A DNA stretch of 64,000 nt from Cristatella mucedo (taxonomy: Eukaryota; Bryozoa; Phylactolaemata; Cristatellidae). The notes under the pieces were generated by a model, which worked only from the letters and a program-made list of their open reading frames with translations, made no database searches and was not told where the DNA came from. This document shows positions 12,095 to 25,093 of this stretch, in pieces (within the stretch, counting starts at the first letter, position 1; each line of letters begins with the position of its first letter). The stretch covers positions 2,473,001 through 2,537,000 of the forward strand of contig WPIO01000030.1 in the NCBI GenBank assembly GCA_009760855.2, read 5' to 3'. The translations under genes and the position numbers were made by a program.

Positions 12095-12707
12095 GATAAC
12101 TCATACCTGTCTAATAAGCTGTCGGTTTAGCTTTTCGCACGTGCGAGTCCTCTCAAGAGAACTTAGTAACTGACATTTTTATTGAGAATTATGATATATT
12201 AAACTAACTTTTGCTTAAAGACTTTAAAAAAGTATGTCAGAGCCCTGGAAGAATATTTTGAAGTGAATTAGATTATAAGACCATGGACAGCTGAGTATTT
12301 GAAGGCAATGCTAGTTTCTAAATTTATTTTTTATTTACTAACATCTCTAGAGTTGGTACCGTCTGAGATAACCCTGGGTAGAACAAGGTCATGACAGCAG
12401 ATTATTAAAAAATTATTTCTCAGAAGATTGCAAGATAGAAAATGAAAACTTGTATGCACGAGATATGGCAGTATTTAAAATTGACAGTAAATTCACAAGC
12501 TTATGAAAGACAGACTAAGTGTGCAGCGATCGTTTATGTGAGAGTCGTCATAACTTCGATGACTCCCAAACGAAGCCTTACAGAAATCATGTATATATTT
12601 AAGGGCTTAACGATTTTATCTTTTTGAACTAAATTTTCACTTAAAACATAAAACAATTGCAATATCTTTCTTAATAAAGCTTAATTGAAGCAAATTTAAA
12701 GACTGAC

Positions 12708-12857
12708 CGTATTCATTTTCATTTGGACAACCGTACTCATCCTCTCCATATGTACAATCGTTGTAACCATCGCATCTCCATCCAGAGACTATACATTTGA
12801 CACTTGTAGCACACCAGAAATTATACTGTACCTGGCACTGTGCTTGCATAATAGAAG
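12708..12857 (-). CDS. LDL-receptor class A domain exon (third along the minus strand)
   Basis: A complete LDLa module sits on one 150-bp exon. The acceptor TATTTTGTAG precedes 12857 and the donor GTCAGT follows 12708. Both borders split codons after the first base (phase 1-1), so the exon can be duplicated or skipped without a frame shift. Counting the split first codon as residue 1, six cysteines lie at 8, 16, 22, 29, 35 and 44, with FWC at 14-16 and WRCDG at 27-31. Asp30, Asp34, Asp40 and Glu41 match the usual calcium ligands of the fold. The Asp common two residues after Cys5 is Tyr. LDLa modules are extracellular ligand-binding units. The module is nearly collinear in sequence with the exon at 31597-31731. 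The rest of the protein is not identifiable, so receptor, matrix and membrane-protease roles all remain open. Confidence 0.85.
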
Positions 12858-14703
<1,846 letters not shown>

Positions 14704-14708
<5 letters not shown>

Positions 14709-15465
14709 GCTTCATAACATTGCTAAAATTCGGGCTTGTTTAGGTGAAGATACCATATCTAAGTTGGTCCATGCATTCGTGACATCCCGTCTCGACTTCT
14801 GAAACTCACTGCTTACTGGCCTACCAGCATGTGCGATCAGGCGATTGCAGCTGGTGCAAAACTCTGCAGCTAGGCTTGTCTGTCGTGAGCGTCGCAGTTG
14901 CCACATTACTCCACTTCTCGCCGACCTGCACTGGCTACCAGTGAGGCAACGGATTGACTTCAAGGTTTTGTCGCTCACTTTTAGGTCCCTTCATTCTATG
15001 GCTCCAGCCTATCTGTCAGATATACTACCCCATCAGGCCAAGCATCGTACCACTCGCTTTTCGGAATCCAACAGTCTAGAAATACCTCGTACAAACCTTA
15101 AATCCTTTGGAGACCATGCATTTAGTTCATATGCTCCCAAAGCCTGGAACTGCCTCCCGACCTGCGTCAGAACATCCCCTGACCTGACCACATTTAAAAG
15201 GAACCTAAAAGCACACCTATTTAGGACAGCATTTAGTGGGTCCCTGTGATTCGTCCTTGATGTGCTTATGAGTGCTGACACTGTGCATGCTGCCACTAAC
15301 CACATTTGCATGCTGACCCTGTGCATGTCACCCCTAACCATATTATTCATTTCGTTTTTTTTCAAGCATGATTTTACTTACCATTCAATTGCATTTCACT
15401 TTACAGCAAATGTAAAGCGCCTAGAGAGAGATTAAGTTCTCTGAGGGCGCTTTATCAAGTGAATT
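14704..15465 (+). mobile_element. LINE family A, 5'-truncated copy inside a TA microsatellite
   Basis: The copy starts abruptly in the RT thumb region (TTCAGCTTCATAACATTGC) at the end of the TA tract. A frame at 14845-15249 stays open through the conserved C-terminus ([20 protein letters not shown] ... YAPKAWN ... HLFRTAFSGSL). The 3' UTR and a perfect stem-loop at 15416-15455 follow. Instead of (ATT)n the tail merges into TATATA. One stop (TGA in TTCTGAAACTC, 14799) separates the upstream part. Confidence 0.87.
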
Positions 15466-15493
15466 ATATTTATATATATATATATATATATAT
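15466..15493. repeat. (TA)n continuation after the LINE A copy
   Basis: A short TA tract right after the LINE tail. With 14530-14703 it suggests the element landed within, or seeded, a TA repeat. Confidence 0.9.
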
Positions 15494-17269
15494 CGTGGGT
15501 TACACTGAGCAAAATTATAGGTTTACAGGAAGCATGGGAAGCATGTTTAATGATGCACCATGTCTAGCATCATCTTGTAATTTAGGGCTCATTTAGCTCA
15601 GAAGAGAATCTTCTCAAAACTATCCTTATCAGTAACGTAAGCATGTTTGGCATTTAGTGTCTGCTTGCCGCCACAATGAAATATCATAGTCCGAATGATA
15701 TTTAAGCTTCGGTATGCTTAAAAAATAATTACACTGCTTGTGCAGTGACAAAAAACTACTTCCCGTCTATCTCATTAAGGCCTAATGATAGCCCTCAAAT
15801 GTATTATTGTTAATTAATGCCTTTAAGAGTACTAATATGCAGATATAAAATTGCGATGAGATTTGCAACATGGTGTGCGAATTTTCATTAAAAAGCTTAA
15901 TGGACGGTGAGGGCAAAACTTAAGACTGAAATTTCTAGAAGTGTTGATATACTGATAAATGAAAGCCGGGCCATATTTCAGACAGGTGCAGTGAATTGTA
16001 AGTGGGAGCTGTAAGTGTGCAAATCAATCCATTTTTTGCAGCATCTTCAGTTTTGCCGGCTGTTTCATTACTTATGTCAGGAAAATATATTACATGGTTA
16101 TTTTAAAGTTTATTCTCATTCTTTTCTTATCAAGGAAATTGTCAGAGTATTGCCCATGTAATGGTTTAGATTTGCATGAAATTTATTTGACGTGTATAAG
16201 TAGATGTATCTCTACTTGAAAATGCAATGTACCCTGCCTAAACGAATTTCCAGTTAAAATTATTGTCACGTTGTGCTGAGATATCGCATTCACCCACTAT
16301 TTGTTTTATAAATAATATTGCTTCTAGGTCTCTCACAGAAGACATAAAAAAGAGCTTCAAGGCTTTTTAACGTTTTTCCTAGCATTGCACTTATAGCTTT
16401 TCTCTTGAAGCGCCGCAATTTTGCCATAGGATAGCCATAAATTGGTAATAATTATTCCCCAACAGGTCCTTCTAGGTTCTCAATTTTGTGCAAAGTAAGT
16501 CACTTTTAGTGGAACGTTAAATCGTGAGGGTATAAATTTTTTGCGAAATTGCAATCCTTAGACCGAGAACAAGCCATATATAAATTCCGTAAGCAGATGG
16601 CTTGTTAAGATGCTACTGGCTGGCAATGCTGCTGTATTCTGCAGATGAGACAGGGTTTCTGCTGTAGCTAGTAAATGGAAATTTGCAGCTAATGCATCTA
16701 AGTTATAACTTATTAATTCAATTAATCTATTATTTTATTATTTTATAAATATAAATTGCGCATTTAGGAAACCACATTTTGGTCATTTCCTAATTTTAGC
16801 TTTAGGTCTGTTTATAGCATTCCTTGACACGATAAGCATGCAATTATACAGACAATTTTTTAATGTGCGTGGATGAGATTACACTAGTCATAATCAAACA
16901 GATCTTTCTTTTAGTTCTTGATTCAAGAAAATACTACAACCAGGCCGTTTTTTCAGCCTTTCATTTAGAAAAAAATTAATATCTGGGAGGGTAATTTAGG
17001 ATGCTTTGGTAGTTGTTAGCATCGCATTCATCCTAGTGACATTGAGTGATAATTAGTGATGTGGCAATTTGGTGATGATTTTTCAAAGTAAATGCCACAT
17101 TTTTTGCATACCAGAAATATGATTACTTGAATTGCGAATCGTCAAGGTGCATCCTCTGTAGCGATTTAATAGCTAGCAAGACTATAGACTATCTCACATT
17201 AATTGTGGAAACCGATCTCAAGCACTCGTCAACTTGATTGGCAATTCATACCAACCTAGCAATGCTCAC
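15494..17269. other. Unassigned, no gene seen
   Basis: AT-rich sequence with stops in all frames and no recognised repeat family. Confidence 0.4.
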
Positions 17270-17492
17270 CCACACAAATGGCCGCCAGAACGATCACTGT
17301 CAGAACAGAGGAAGCAATTGACACCGGGAGATGCTTAATATATATTTTATCTAGCCAATTCGCCAAACGACCGTCAGTGGCAGATACTGCTGCATTGCTA
17401 GTCTTGGACTGGCCGGCATACTCTTGCGATTCCTGCGCCCTGCTATCCTTTCTCTCTCTTATTGTGGACTGCAGCACTTCGCTTGTAGCCAT
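17270..17492 (-). CDS. Candidate first exon: short N-terminus plus signal-anchor membrane segment
   Basis: The minus-strand ATG at 17492 has a strong context (CAGGATGG) and an in-frame TAG just upstream. It opens a frame of about 55 hydrophilic residues rich in Ser, Gln, Arg and Glu, then one hydrophobic segment at about residues 55-75 (LPVSIASSVLTVIVLAAICV). Immediately after lies the donor-like GTGAGC, leaving the exon in phase 1. That phase fits the phase-1 acceptor of the LDLa exon ending at 12857, the next recognised exon downstream. The plan would be a type II membrane protein with an extracellular LDLa module, as in transmembrane serine proteases. Against this, two other LDLa exons lie upstream on the same strand, so it would have to be an alternative first exon or a separate gene. 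A 97-codon frame overlaps on the plus strand and looks less protein-like. Confidence 0.38.
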
Positions 17493-17571
17493 CCTGAGCT
17501 ACGACTTCCTTGCAACAACTCATTTAGTCGAATGCCCTCTGGACTCAGCTAAAGATTTTACTTTCTCTTGA

Positions 17572-17812
17572 ATGTGCGTGACTGCTTCTACAGCCAGCCA
17601 TCACGTCCGATCCCGATCCAAGATTAGGAGCTGTCTTCCGCAGTGTCTTGCAAGCAATTTAACTAGCTCCTTAGTTCTATCTCGGTTTGATTATTTTAAT
17701 TCCCTTTCGGTTGGGCTACCAAAGAAAGCAACTAGGCCACTGCACTTGACTAGGAACATGGCAGCAAGGCTAGTCTTCAAGTCCTAGCGGTTTAACCACG
17801 TGTCTCTTTTGC
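17572..17812 (+). mobile_element. LINE family B RT thumb fragment, copy B5
   Basis: The plus-strand frame at 17572-17787 reads TASHHVRSRSKIRSCLPQCL, SLVLSRFDYFNSLSVGLPKKA and NMAARLV. It is the same region as the minus-strand frame at 2002-2190 but better preserved. Homology stops near 17805, where the large inverted repeat begins, so the element was cut or interrupted there. Confidence 0.75.
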
Positions 17813-18771
17813 TCGACCGTATTTTCGGGTAAGATTGAGTCACCATAGCCGCAAAATGTGGGTCTGTCTTTTGACAGTGAATTTAGGAAAAATAGCTGCC
17901 ATTTAGGTGCAGAAGATGACAGTTAGGAAAATGCCTTTGTTTTTCCCTTATTGTCGCAGTGCGATTGAATCTGAGTTATGAGGTATGCCTTGACCGAGAT
18001 TAATACATTTTATCGTGAAATAAGGAATTTAAAAGCCAATGTACAAGTATTGGACCTAGTGCAGATACAGTAAAGAAGTATTATAGAGGTGTATCGTTAG
18101 CTACAACTCCCAAGATTAGACATTTGAAAATTGGTGTTAAAAAGTCTAGGTGCCACCAACGAATGCTTGACCAATGCTTGTTATATTCATTCGAGATTTA
18201 ACGTGCTTAGACAGTATACGAAGATCGATGGCAGCTAAAATTACTCAGATATTTAGCAGAACTTGTAGGCTGAGCTTTATTATCAGTACTTGAGATGGAC
18301 AATATACAAAGAGCCACTATCATAAATTCAGGCTGTTGAGTGACAAGATCCCAGTCACGTTATTATATTTCTTTGGGAGCCACTCATTTCTTGCGACCGG
18401 GAGTCAGCGCTTGATTAGAAAAGATGGATTTATCGGCGGTGTGAATTTAATGCAAAATGTGCTAGCGGGTTATTGATAAATAATCTAATACTACGACGAC
18501 GCTAATTGAGGACGAATGAATAGATATTAATCAGGGAGCCTCGAAATAAACTGAGTCTTGATAGCTACATGTTAGCGACAGGTGACTGAGATCATTTGTT
18601 GGATGTTAGCATAGTTACCCAGTTACAGTGACATTTATTTCCGTCGATAGCTCTGCACAGCTACTAGGACCCAGCGAGTAATACGGTGTATACTATTTTA
18701 GGGTGCACTCCTAGAAAAAGGGGCTTTCGGTATCCATTTTGCAGCCAGCATACTTAGTCATGTAATGTATC
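17813..18771 (+). repeat. Left arm of a 959-bp near-perfect inverted repeat
   Basis: This arm is the reverse complement of 19011-19969. By eye I find mismatches only at about 17832, 17960, 18009 and 18010. From 18011 to 18771 the arms look identical, and equal length means no net indel. The arm has no frame above 60 codons and no match to the LINE or SINE families, apart from the last few bases (TGTAATGTATC), which overlap the tail of the family B fragment in the spacer. The outer edge abuts LINE B5. Confidence 0.95.
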
Positions 18772-19010
18772 TCTGTCTGTAACTCCACAAAGTCATAAAA
18801 ACTATCTGGGTGTTACGCAGGAGAATTTTGTATAGCCCACTTACAGCCCCAAGCGGATTTCGGTATGCATTCGGAAGCCAACAGACTTCGTCTCACGCAA
18901 CAAAGAGAAAGTGGGAAACATAGCAGAGTCAGAAGAGCAGTTGAGCTGGTGCGTAGCATGGAAGTAGCAGCTCAGGACCGCTGAAAAGGATGAGCCATAG
19001 TCAGCAGCAG
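18762..19010 (-). mobile_element. LINE family B 3' fragment forming the palindrome spacer, copy B6
   Basis: The spacer aligns with 1387-1650: CTCCACAAAG.CATAAA, CTGGGTGTTACGCA.GAGAATTTTG, and GCTCAGGA.CGCTGAAAAGGA followed by TGAGCCATAGTC.GCAGCAGGA. On the minus strand it is the 3' end of family B, with the TACATTACA tail reaching into the left arm. It is truncated on its 5' side where the right arm begins. Confidence 0.78.
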
Positions 19011-19969
19011 GATACATTACATGACTAAGTATGCTGGCTGCAAAATGGATACCGAAAGCCCCTTTTTCTAGGAGTGCACCCTAAAATAGTATACACCGTA
19101 TTACTCGCTGGGTCCTAGTAGCTGTGCAGAGCTATCGACGGAAATAAATGTCACTGTAACTGGGTAACTATGCTAACATCCAACAAATGATCTCAGTCAC
19201 CTGTCGCTAACATGTAGCTATCAAGACTCAGTTTATTTCGAGGCTCCCTGATTAATATCTATTCATTCGTCCTCAATTAGCGTCGTCGTAGTATTAGATT
19301 ATTTATCAATAACCCGCTAGCACATTTTGCATTAAATTCACACCGCCGATAAATCCATCTTTTCTAATCAAGCGCTGACTCCCGGTCGCAAGAAATGAGT
19401 GGCTCCCAAAGAAATATAATAACGTGACTGGGATCTTGTCACTCAACAGCCTGAATTTATGATAGTGGCTCTTTGTATATTGTCCATCTCAAGTACTGAT
19501 AATAAAGCTCAGCCTACAAGTTCTGCTAAATATCTGAGTAATTTTAGCTGCCATCGATCTTCGTATACTGTCTAAGCACGTTAAATCTCGAATGAATATA
19601 ACAAGCATTGGTCAAGCATTCGTTGGTGGCACCTAGACTTTTTAACACCAATTTTCAAATGTCTAATCTTGGGAGTTGTAGCTAACGATACACCTCTATA
19701 ATACTTCTTTACTGTATCTGCACTAGGTCCAATACTTGTACATTGGCTTTTAAATTCCTTATTTCACGATATTATGTATTAATCTCGGTCAAGGCATACC
19801 TCATAACTCAGATTCAATCGCGCTGCGACAATAAGGGAAAAACAAAGGCATTTTCCTAACTGTCATCTTCTGCACCTAAATGGCAGCTATTTTTCCTAAA
19901 TTCACTGTCAAAAGACAGACCCACATTTTGCGGCTATGGTGACTCAATCATACCCGAAAATACGGTCGA
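19011..19969 (-). repeat. Right arm of the 959-bp inverted repeat
   Basis: Reverse complement of the left arm. The outer end (CCCGAAAATACGGTCGA) matches the left start (TCGACCGTATTTTCGGG). No target-site duplication is evident outside the two ends. About 280 bp further right lies an LDLa exon, so the palindrome is probably intronic in a minus-strand transcript. Confidence 0.95.
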
Positions 19970-20249
19970 ATAGTTTTCAAAATTAGCTCGGCCACTATAT
20001 TTCAATTAAACTCTGCGAGCAATCGGAGTGTCCTCATTCACAACAACCTTAGCTAGATGAACGCGATCCAACGTTTAATCGGCAAATAAGTCAGATGAGA
20101 TGCTACAAGCGAACTCTTGCTTGATTGAAAATATATGTAACTCTGGCACAGCCTTTATATCTAGCCAAGAGTGATACCGGACTTTAAAAAAAACACAAAT
20201 CGTTAGCTAAAATCTAAGTAAAATCGTTTCGCTGATATCCAAAACTTAC

Positions 20250-20405
20250 ATGAAGTCGTCGTTGTGCTGCAGGCCTGTTCGTCTTCTCCATAGGTACAGT
20301 CGTTCCGGTTATCACACACTCGATATTGGCTTATGCAGGTGCTGCTCCACGAACACCAGAATTGGCCTCGACTTTGGCACTGCCAATACGAAGATGGGGT
20401 TGTGA
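20250..20405 (-). CDS. LDL-receptor class A domain exon (second along the minus strand)
   Basis: A 156-bp exon with the acceptor CTTCCTCTGTTCACAG before 20405 and a consensus donor GTAAGT after 20250, phase 1 on both sides. With the split first codon as residue 1, cysteines fall at 10, 18, 24, 31, 37 and 46, the same spacing as the other two modules. Asp32, Asp36, Asp42 and Glu43 keep the calcium site (GEDE at 40-43). It differs from its siblings in having Arg, not Trp, two residues before Cys4, and Asn after Asp32 instead of Gly. The module is followed by a Ser/Thr-rich linker (STTTTS) that could be O-glycosylated. It is more diverged than the 12.7 and 31.6 kb exons are from each other. Confidence 0.86.
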
Positions 20406-21984
20406 CTGTGAACAGAGGAAGTTGCATTGAATTTGTTCAGGCATAGATATCAAAGATTAGGAAATACATAATTTTATACGTATTTTCTCTAAGGATAGCA
20501 TGAAGGATTGCAAAGAAAATTTTGGTTCTTCATAGTCAATTAACTCACTCAATTAAATACACAAATTAATATGTTAAGTAAAATAGAAGTTTTGCTTTTA
20601 AACGAGAGGGAAAGCGACAAGAGAGAATATTAGAGCTTTATTTCATCATTTTCCGAGTGTCATTTTTATCTGAGTGGTAGGTGTGTTTGTACAGGGGCTT
20701 TTATGCAGTTTAGACATCGCTGCTGCTTGGTTGCGGGTCATTCCGGCATTTAAAAAGAAAGAATCTGGAAACAAATGGTATCAATTTGTTTGATTCCTTT
20801 AATTGCTCTTTAATTTTTATGACAACTCTGAATGTAAAATAAGAATTCATATGATATTTCTCAGGCGATCCCATTTTTGACGTAGGACACGTATCCGTTG
20901 ATCACTATAGTTACAATTCACAGCCTGTGTAACCACTAGGATAAAATGATTTAGTTTCACGTGTTGATACGGTGCCAGTCACCTCTAAAAAAACGTATGC
21001 TTGTTGCAATTGTTTGAGTTACCTCTGATTATTTTACTCTACTTCCTTTACAGTAGATGTCAAGTACCTAGAAAAAGATGAAGTTGTTAATGGCACTATA
21101 CGAATCTATTAATAGTATCACAGTAAGCCTCTCCTCCAATCATTGTGCCTAACCATTAAATGCCTACAGTTTAGTATTTATTACAGTATTTAAACATACA
21201 ATCTAAATTGATTTTATATTAAGATGGCCTAAGATTGTAAATAATATTGGTAAATTAACATTTACGGAATATCCTTCAATTAGACTCGCCGTTGGGGAAT
21301 AGCGTAAGCAAAGCTCTTGCTGTTTTTATTAGATGAGTTATTGATTCAGTTATTGATTCCCCTTGATTCAGGATAGGAATTCCGCACAATCGTATGAATA
21401 AGACAACACCACTTAATTGCTTTATATTGAAAGCAGAGAAAGTACAGTCTATCCGCGTAAAGACATTCGAATAATCTTATCAATTTAATAAAAACTTCAA
21501 AACATGCACATTTTGGAGGGCAGGGCTAAGCACCCCTCAAAGAATTCTGGATCTGATGGCGATCTAGCTAATTTCAAAGACTTTCTCCTTGTATCTACTC
21601 GGAACCTTAGAAAACCCAGTGCATTTTTTCACTGAAAAACGATGGGATGCCAGCTATTCATGAAAATATTAATAAGACGCTTAATTATTTGTCAATCTGA
21701 GATGTTTCACTCGACACATAATAAACTTCTAAATGTTGATATCTGGTCTGCTTTGCTAAAACAATATACTGCATATTTCCACCTCTATAGAGCCTGTTGA
21801 TTTAACCAATTTTACTTGCAAATGAATTATTTGTGTAGATCATATTTTCAAATGCCGATTAACCCAGCAGGCATTGTTTTCCGTTGAACAAGATACGTCG
21901 TATTTCTCCAGGTGTTGTGGGTCCTACTCTTTAAGAAAGGCACTATGCTGATCGCTCTTGCTGTCGTGGTTCTCAGCCCGAATT
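20406..21984. other. Probable intron sequence, no feature seen
   Basis: AT-rich DNA without long frames, recognised repeats or another LDLa signature. Confidence 0.4.
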
Positions 21985-22862
21985 GATAATATTAATACTA
22001 TTAATAACACAATTAATAAAGCGCTATCACATAACTCAGTCTCTTTCTAGGCGATTTACATTTTTTTTAAAGGAAACACGATCGAATGGTTAATGGTAGA
22101 ATGTTCGATAACCAACAAGAATAACATTTTTAGGCACGACATGCACAGGTCGGCATGCAATTGTGGTTAGTGGCAGCATGCACAATGTCAGCATGCATAA
22201 GCACTTACAGGTAGAATCACATGGATTCTTGTAATTTTGTGATAAATATACGCATTTTTAATTTCTTTTTAAATATGGTCAAATCATTGTATTTCGTGGC
22301 ACAAGTCAGGAGTGAGTTCCAGGCCTCGGTTGCATACGAACTAAAGACAAGGATTTGAGGTTTGTATGAGGTAGAGGTGAACAGTTTGATTACAAAAGCG
22401 AGTGGTACGATGCTTAGCCTGGTGCTGCAGTAGATCTGATAGGCAGGCTGGAGCAAAAGAATGAAGGGACGTAAACGTGTGCGACAAAACCTTGAAGTCG
22501 ATGCGATGCTTAACTGGTAGCCAGTGCAGGTCGGCAAGAATTGGTGTGATGTGGCAACTGCGACGCTTGAGACAGACAACCCTAGCTGCGGAGTTTTGCA
22601 CCAGCTGCAATCGCATGATCGCACATGCCGGTAGGCCAGTAAGCAATGAGTTGCAGAAGTCGAGACGGGATGTCAAGAATGCATGGACCAACTAAGGCGT
22701 GGTATCCTTATCAAAACAAGCCCGAATTTTAGCAATGTTATATATCTGAAAGTAGGCAGCCTTGACTTTGGAGCTGATGTGGTCGTCTAACGAGAGGTCA
22801 CTTTTGAACATGACACCTAGATTTCGAGCTGATTCAACCGGTGATATGCTGGCAAAGCCAAT
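21985..22862 (-). mobile_element. LINE family A, 5'-truncated and diverged copy
   Basis: A decayed antisense tail and stem-loop lie at 22000-22065. The C-terminal RT region follows in two frames (22217-22624 and 22341-22691, minus), the latter with [20 protein letters not shown] and [19 protein letters not shown]. The copy runs to the ARNLGV-region codons near 22840. Confidence 0.78.
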
Positions 22863-23056
22863 TGCAATGACTCAGTAGCCATTGAAGGTCAGCGAGAAGT
22901 GATGTGATATGGCAACTGCAACGTTAAAAACACGCCTAGCTGCAGAGTTATGTACCGGATGTAAGCGCCTGATTACACTGGCCGGTAGACTGGCTATCAT
23001 TGAGTTACAGAAGTCAAGACGGGATGTCATAAATGCATGGACCAACTTAGAATTAA
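22863..23056 (-). mobile_element. LINE family A thumb fragment, second piece
   Basis: Homology jumps back to an already covered part of family A: GTAGCCATTGAAGGTCAGCG, then CTGCAGAGTTATGTACC, then CAAGACGGGATGTCATAAATG. It is therefore a separate fragment abutting the previous copy in the same orientation, or an internal duplication. Confidence 0.6.
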
Positions 23057-23489
23057 ATACTGTTTACAAATTAGATGGCGCTATAAATATGAAAACCTTC
23101 GGAACCGGCAGCATGGGTATTCTTACTGAAAATATTACTAGGATCAAAGAAGTAGGATATACGGGAAGTTAGGTCTGGATTAAAGAGGCGAAAAGGCTAC
23201 TGCAAATAGCAAAAAAGTGACTAGAGAAAATATGTTTTTATCTGCAGATTTCAGTTTGTTTATGGAAGCTAAACATAGTAAAAAGCCTAGATAGGGAGGC
23301 GTTAACTGGTTAGAAATGGCCGACACCTGAGCTTCCGGTCAAGAAATACTGCAAGTTGCATGAGTGGCTCATCGGCTCTCAAAAATGGCCTGTCCGTGAA
23401 CTTTGATTCGAACCGCCGTCTTTAGTTGTTCATAGTAACTGTCTTTCCTTAAATACACCTCTGACTATGCCTGCTGCTAAAATTCATAA
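23057..23489. other. Unassigned; weak tRNA-like block
   Basis: No gene is visible. GATTCGAACCGCC at about 23408-23420 resembles an inverted tRNA B-box, which would fit an old minus-strand SINE, but I cannot define its ends. Confidence 0.25.
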
Positions 23490-24170
23490 CTGACAGAGCA
23501 ATATTTCCTGCACCGAAGAACCTTTTACTGCTTCTTTTGAAATGCTGCTGTTGAACCACTTAAGAAAGCAAATTCAGAAGAACTTTAGCTACCTCTGCTA
23601 ATTCTCTTTACTTCGATATCTTTCAAAGACTGTTACAAGTTCTTTCAGACCTTCTCAGCTAGAATATACAAACTATCAATCTAGACATTGAATTCAAATC
23701 AGTTTTTCGTATTTATGCTTCTGCCAAGTCAGCGTGAACACACCTGAGGATCTTAAAAGGAAGACAAACCTGGTTACGTTTTTAGCTTGATTGTTTGCAT
23801 ATGCCAGCATCTTTTGGTGTATTTTTTAACCAAGTCTCTTTTGCGGGCCTCTTAAAGCTCACACGTACCACTGGCACTAAACTAAAATGGTTTAGATCCT
23901 ATCTATGTGCACGACTCAAGAACATTGCCTGAAACAGTTTAAAATTTGGGCTACCTCACAGCCAAGTGCTTAATCAACTTTTTTTACTCACTATACTGTC
24001 TATCTCTCACCAGCGGAATTTCCAAATAAAGCCAGGCTTTAATATATCTATTCAGACGGCACACAGCCGTACTGCAGGTTAAACTCAGCTCTGTGTTCTT
24101 GGATTGGACATTAAACACTCTCAATGACCTGGCAGAATGCTTTGACGACATTAACTAATTAATTACACCG
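23490..24170 (+). mobile_element. Old, decayed LINE RT (family A-like)
   Basis: Scattered plus-strand blocks match the L2/CR1 RT in order: PLLKKAN-like codons near 23550, TTGTKLKWFRSYLCARLKNIA near 23875-23935, LKFGLPHSQVL near 23942-23975 (the GVPQGSVL motif), and PGFNISIQT near 24035 where FHFYVDDT would be. Many stops show a much older copy than the other family A copies. Confidence 0.5.
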
Positions 24171-24436
24171 AGCTTTATCAAAGGGCAAAACTAACATAGT
24201 CTAGAAATTATAAAATATCGTTCTAAATTTATTTAACCACTATCTATTTCGTTGAATATCTAGGAAATCTGCTTGTATTTTTCAGTAACTTTCCTGCGAT
24301 GATCACATCCCCACTGATATTCGCCCTAGTTATCCCTACGTAACCTTTCAAACCTTCGAAAGGTCGAAAACATAAATACATCATCATATCAGTTCCCTGC
24401 ACTTGTGACATCTCATTTATCATTGCTTTAGGTATC

Positions 24437-25093
24437 AATAATAATAATGCACTTGATAAAGCGCCCTCAGAGAACTTAAACTCTTTCTAGGCGCTTTACA
24501 TTTGCTGCAAAGGGACATGCAATTGAATGGTAAGTAAAATCATGCTTTAAAAACAAACAAAATGAATAACATGGTTAGGGGTGACATGCACATAGTCAGC
24601 ATTCAAATGTGGTTAGTGGCAGCATGCACAGTGTCAGCACGCATAAGCACATGAAGGACGAATCACGGGGACCCACTAAATGCTGCCCTTAATAGGTGTG
24701 TTTTTAAGTTTCTTTTAAATGTGGTCAGGTCAGGGGATGTTCTGACGCAGGTCGGGAGGTAGTTCCAGGCTTTGGGAGCATACGAACTAAATGCAGTCTC
24801 CAAAGGATTTAAGGTTTGTACGAGGTATTTGTAGACTGTTGGATTCCGAAAAGCGGGTTGTACGATGCTTGGCCTGATGGGGGAGTATATTTGAGAGATA
24901 GGCTGGAGCCATAGAATGAAGGGACCTAAAAGTGAGCGACAAAACCTTGAAGTCAATCCGTTGCTTGACTGGTAGCCAGTGCAGGTCGGCGAGAAGTGGA
25001 GTAATGTGGCAACTGCGACGTTCACGACAGACAAGCCTAGCTGCAGAGTTGTGCACCAGCTGCAATCGCCTTATCGCAAATGCTGGTAGGCAT
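24437..25093 (-). mobile_element. LINE family A, 5'-truncated copy
   Basis: An antisense (AAT)n tail, stem-loop (24445-24503) and 3' UTR are followed by the RT C-terminus (24663-25034 and 24787-25065, minus; [20 protein letters not shown]). A small deletion near 24795 shifts the frame. The copy ends abruptly at GCTGGTAGGC, within the GLPA codons. Confidence 0.85.

Noticed and set aside
17278-17571. 97-codon plus-strand frame opposite the candidate signal-anchor exon
   Set aside because: It has no motif, ends beside LINE B5, and lacks the start context and donor seen on the minus strand.
17813-19969. Treating the palindrome as a classical DNA transposon with long terminal inverted repeats
   Set aside because: No target-site duplication, no transposase frame and no second copy are visible here, so I left it as an inverted repeat of unknown origin.
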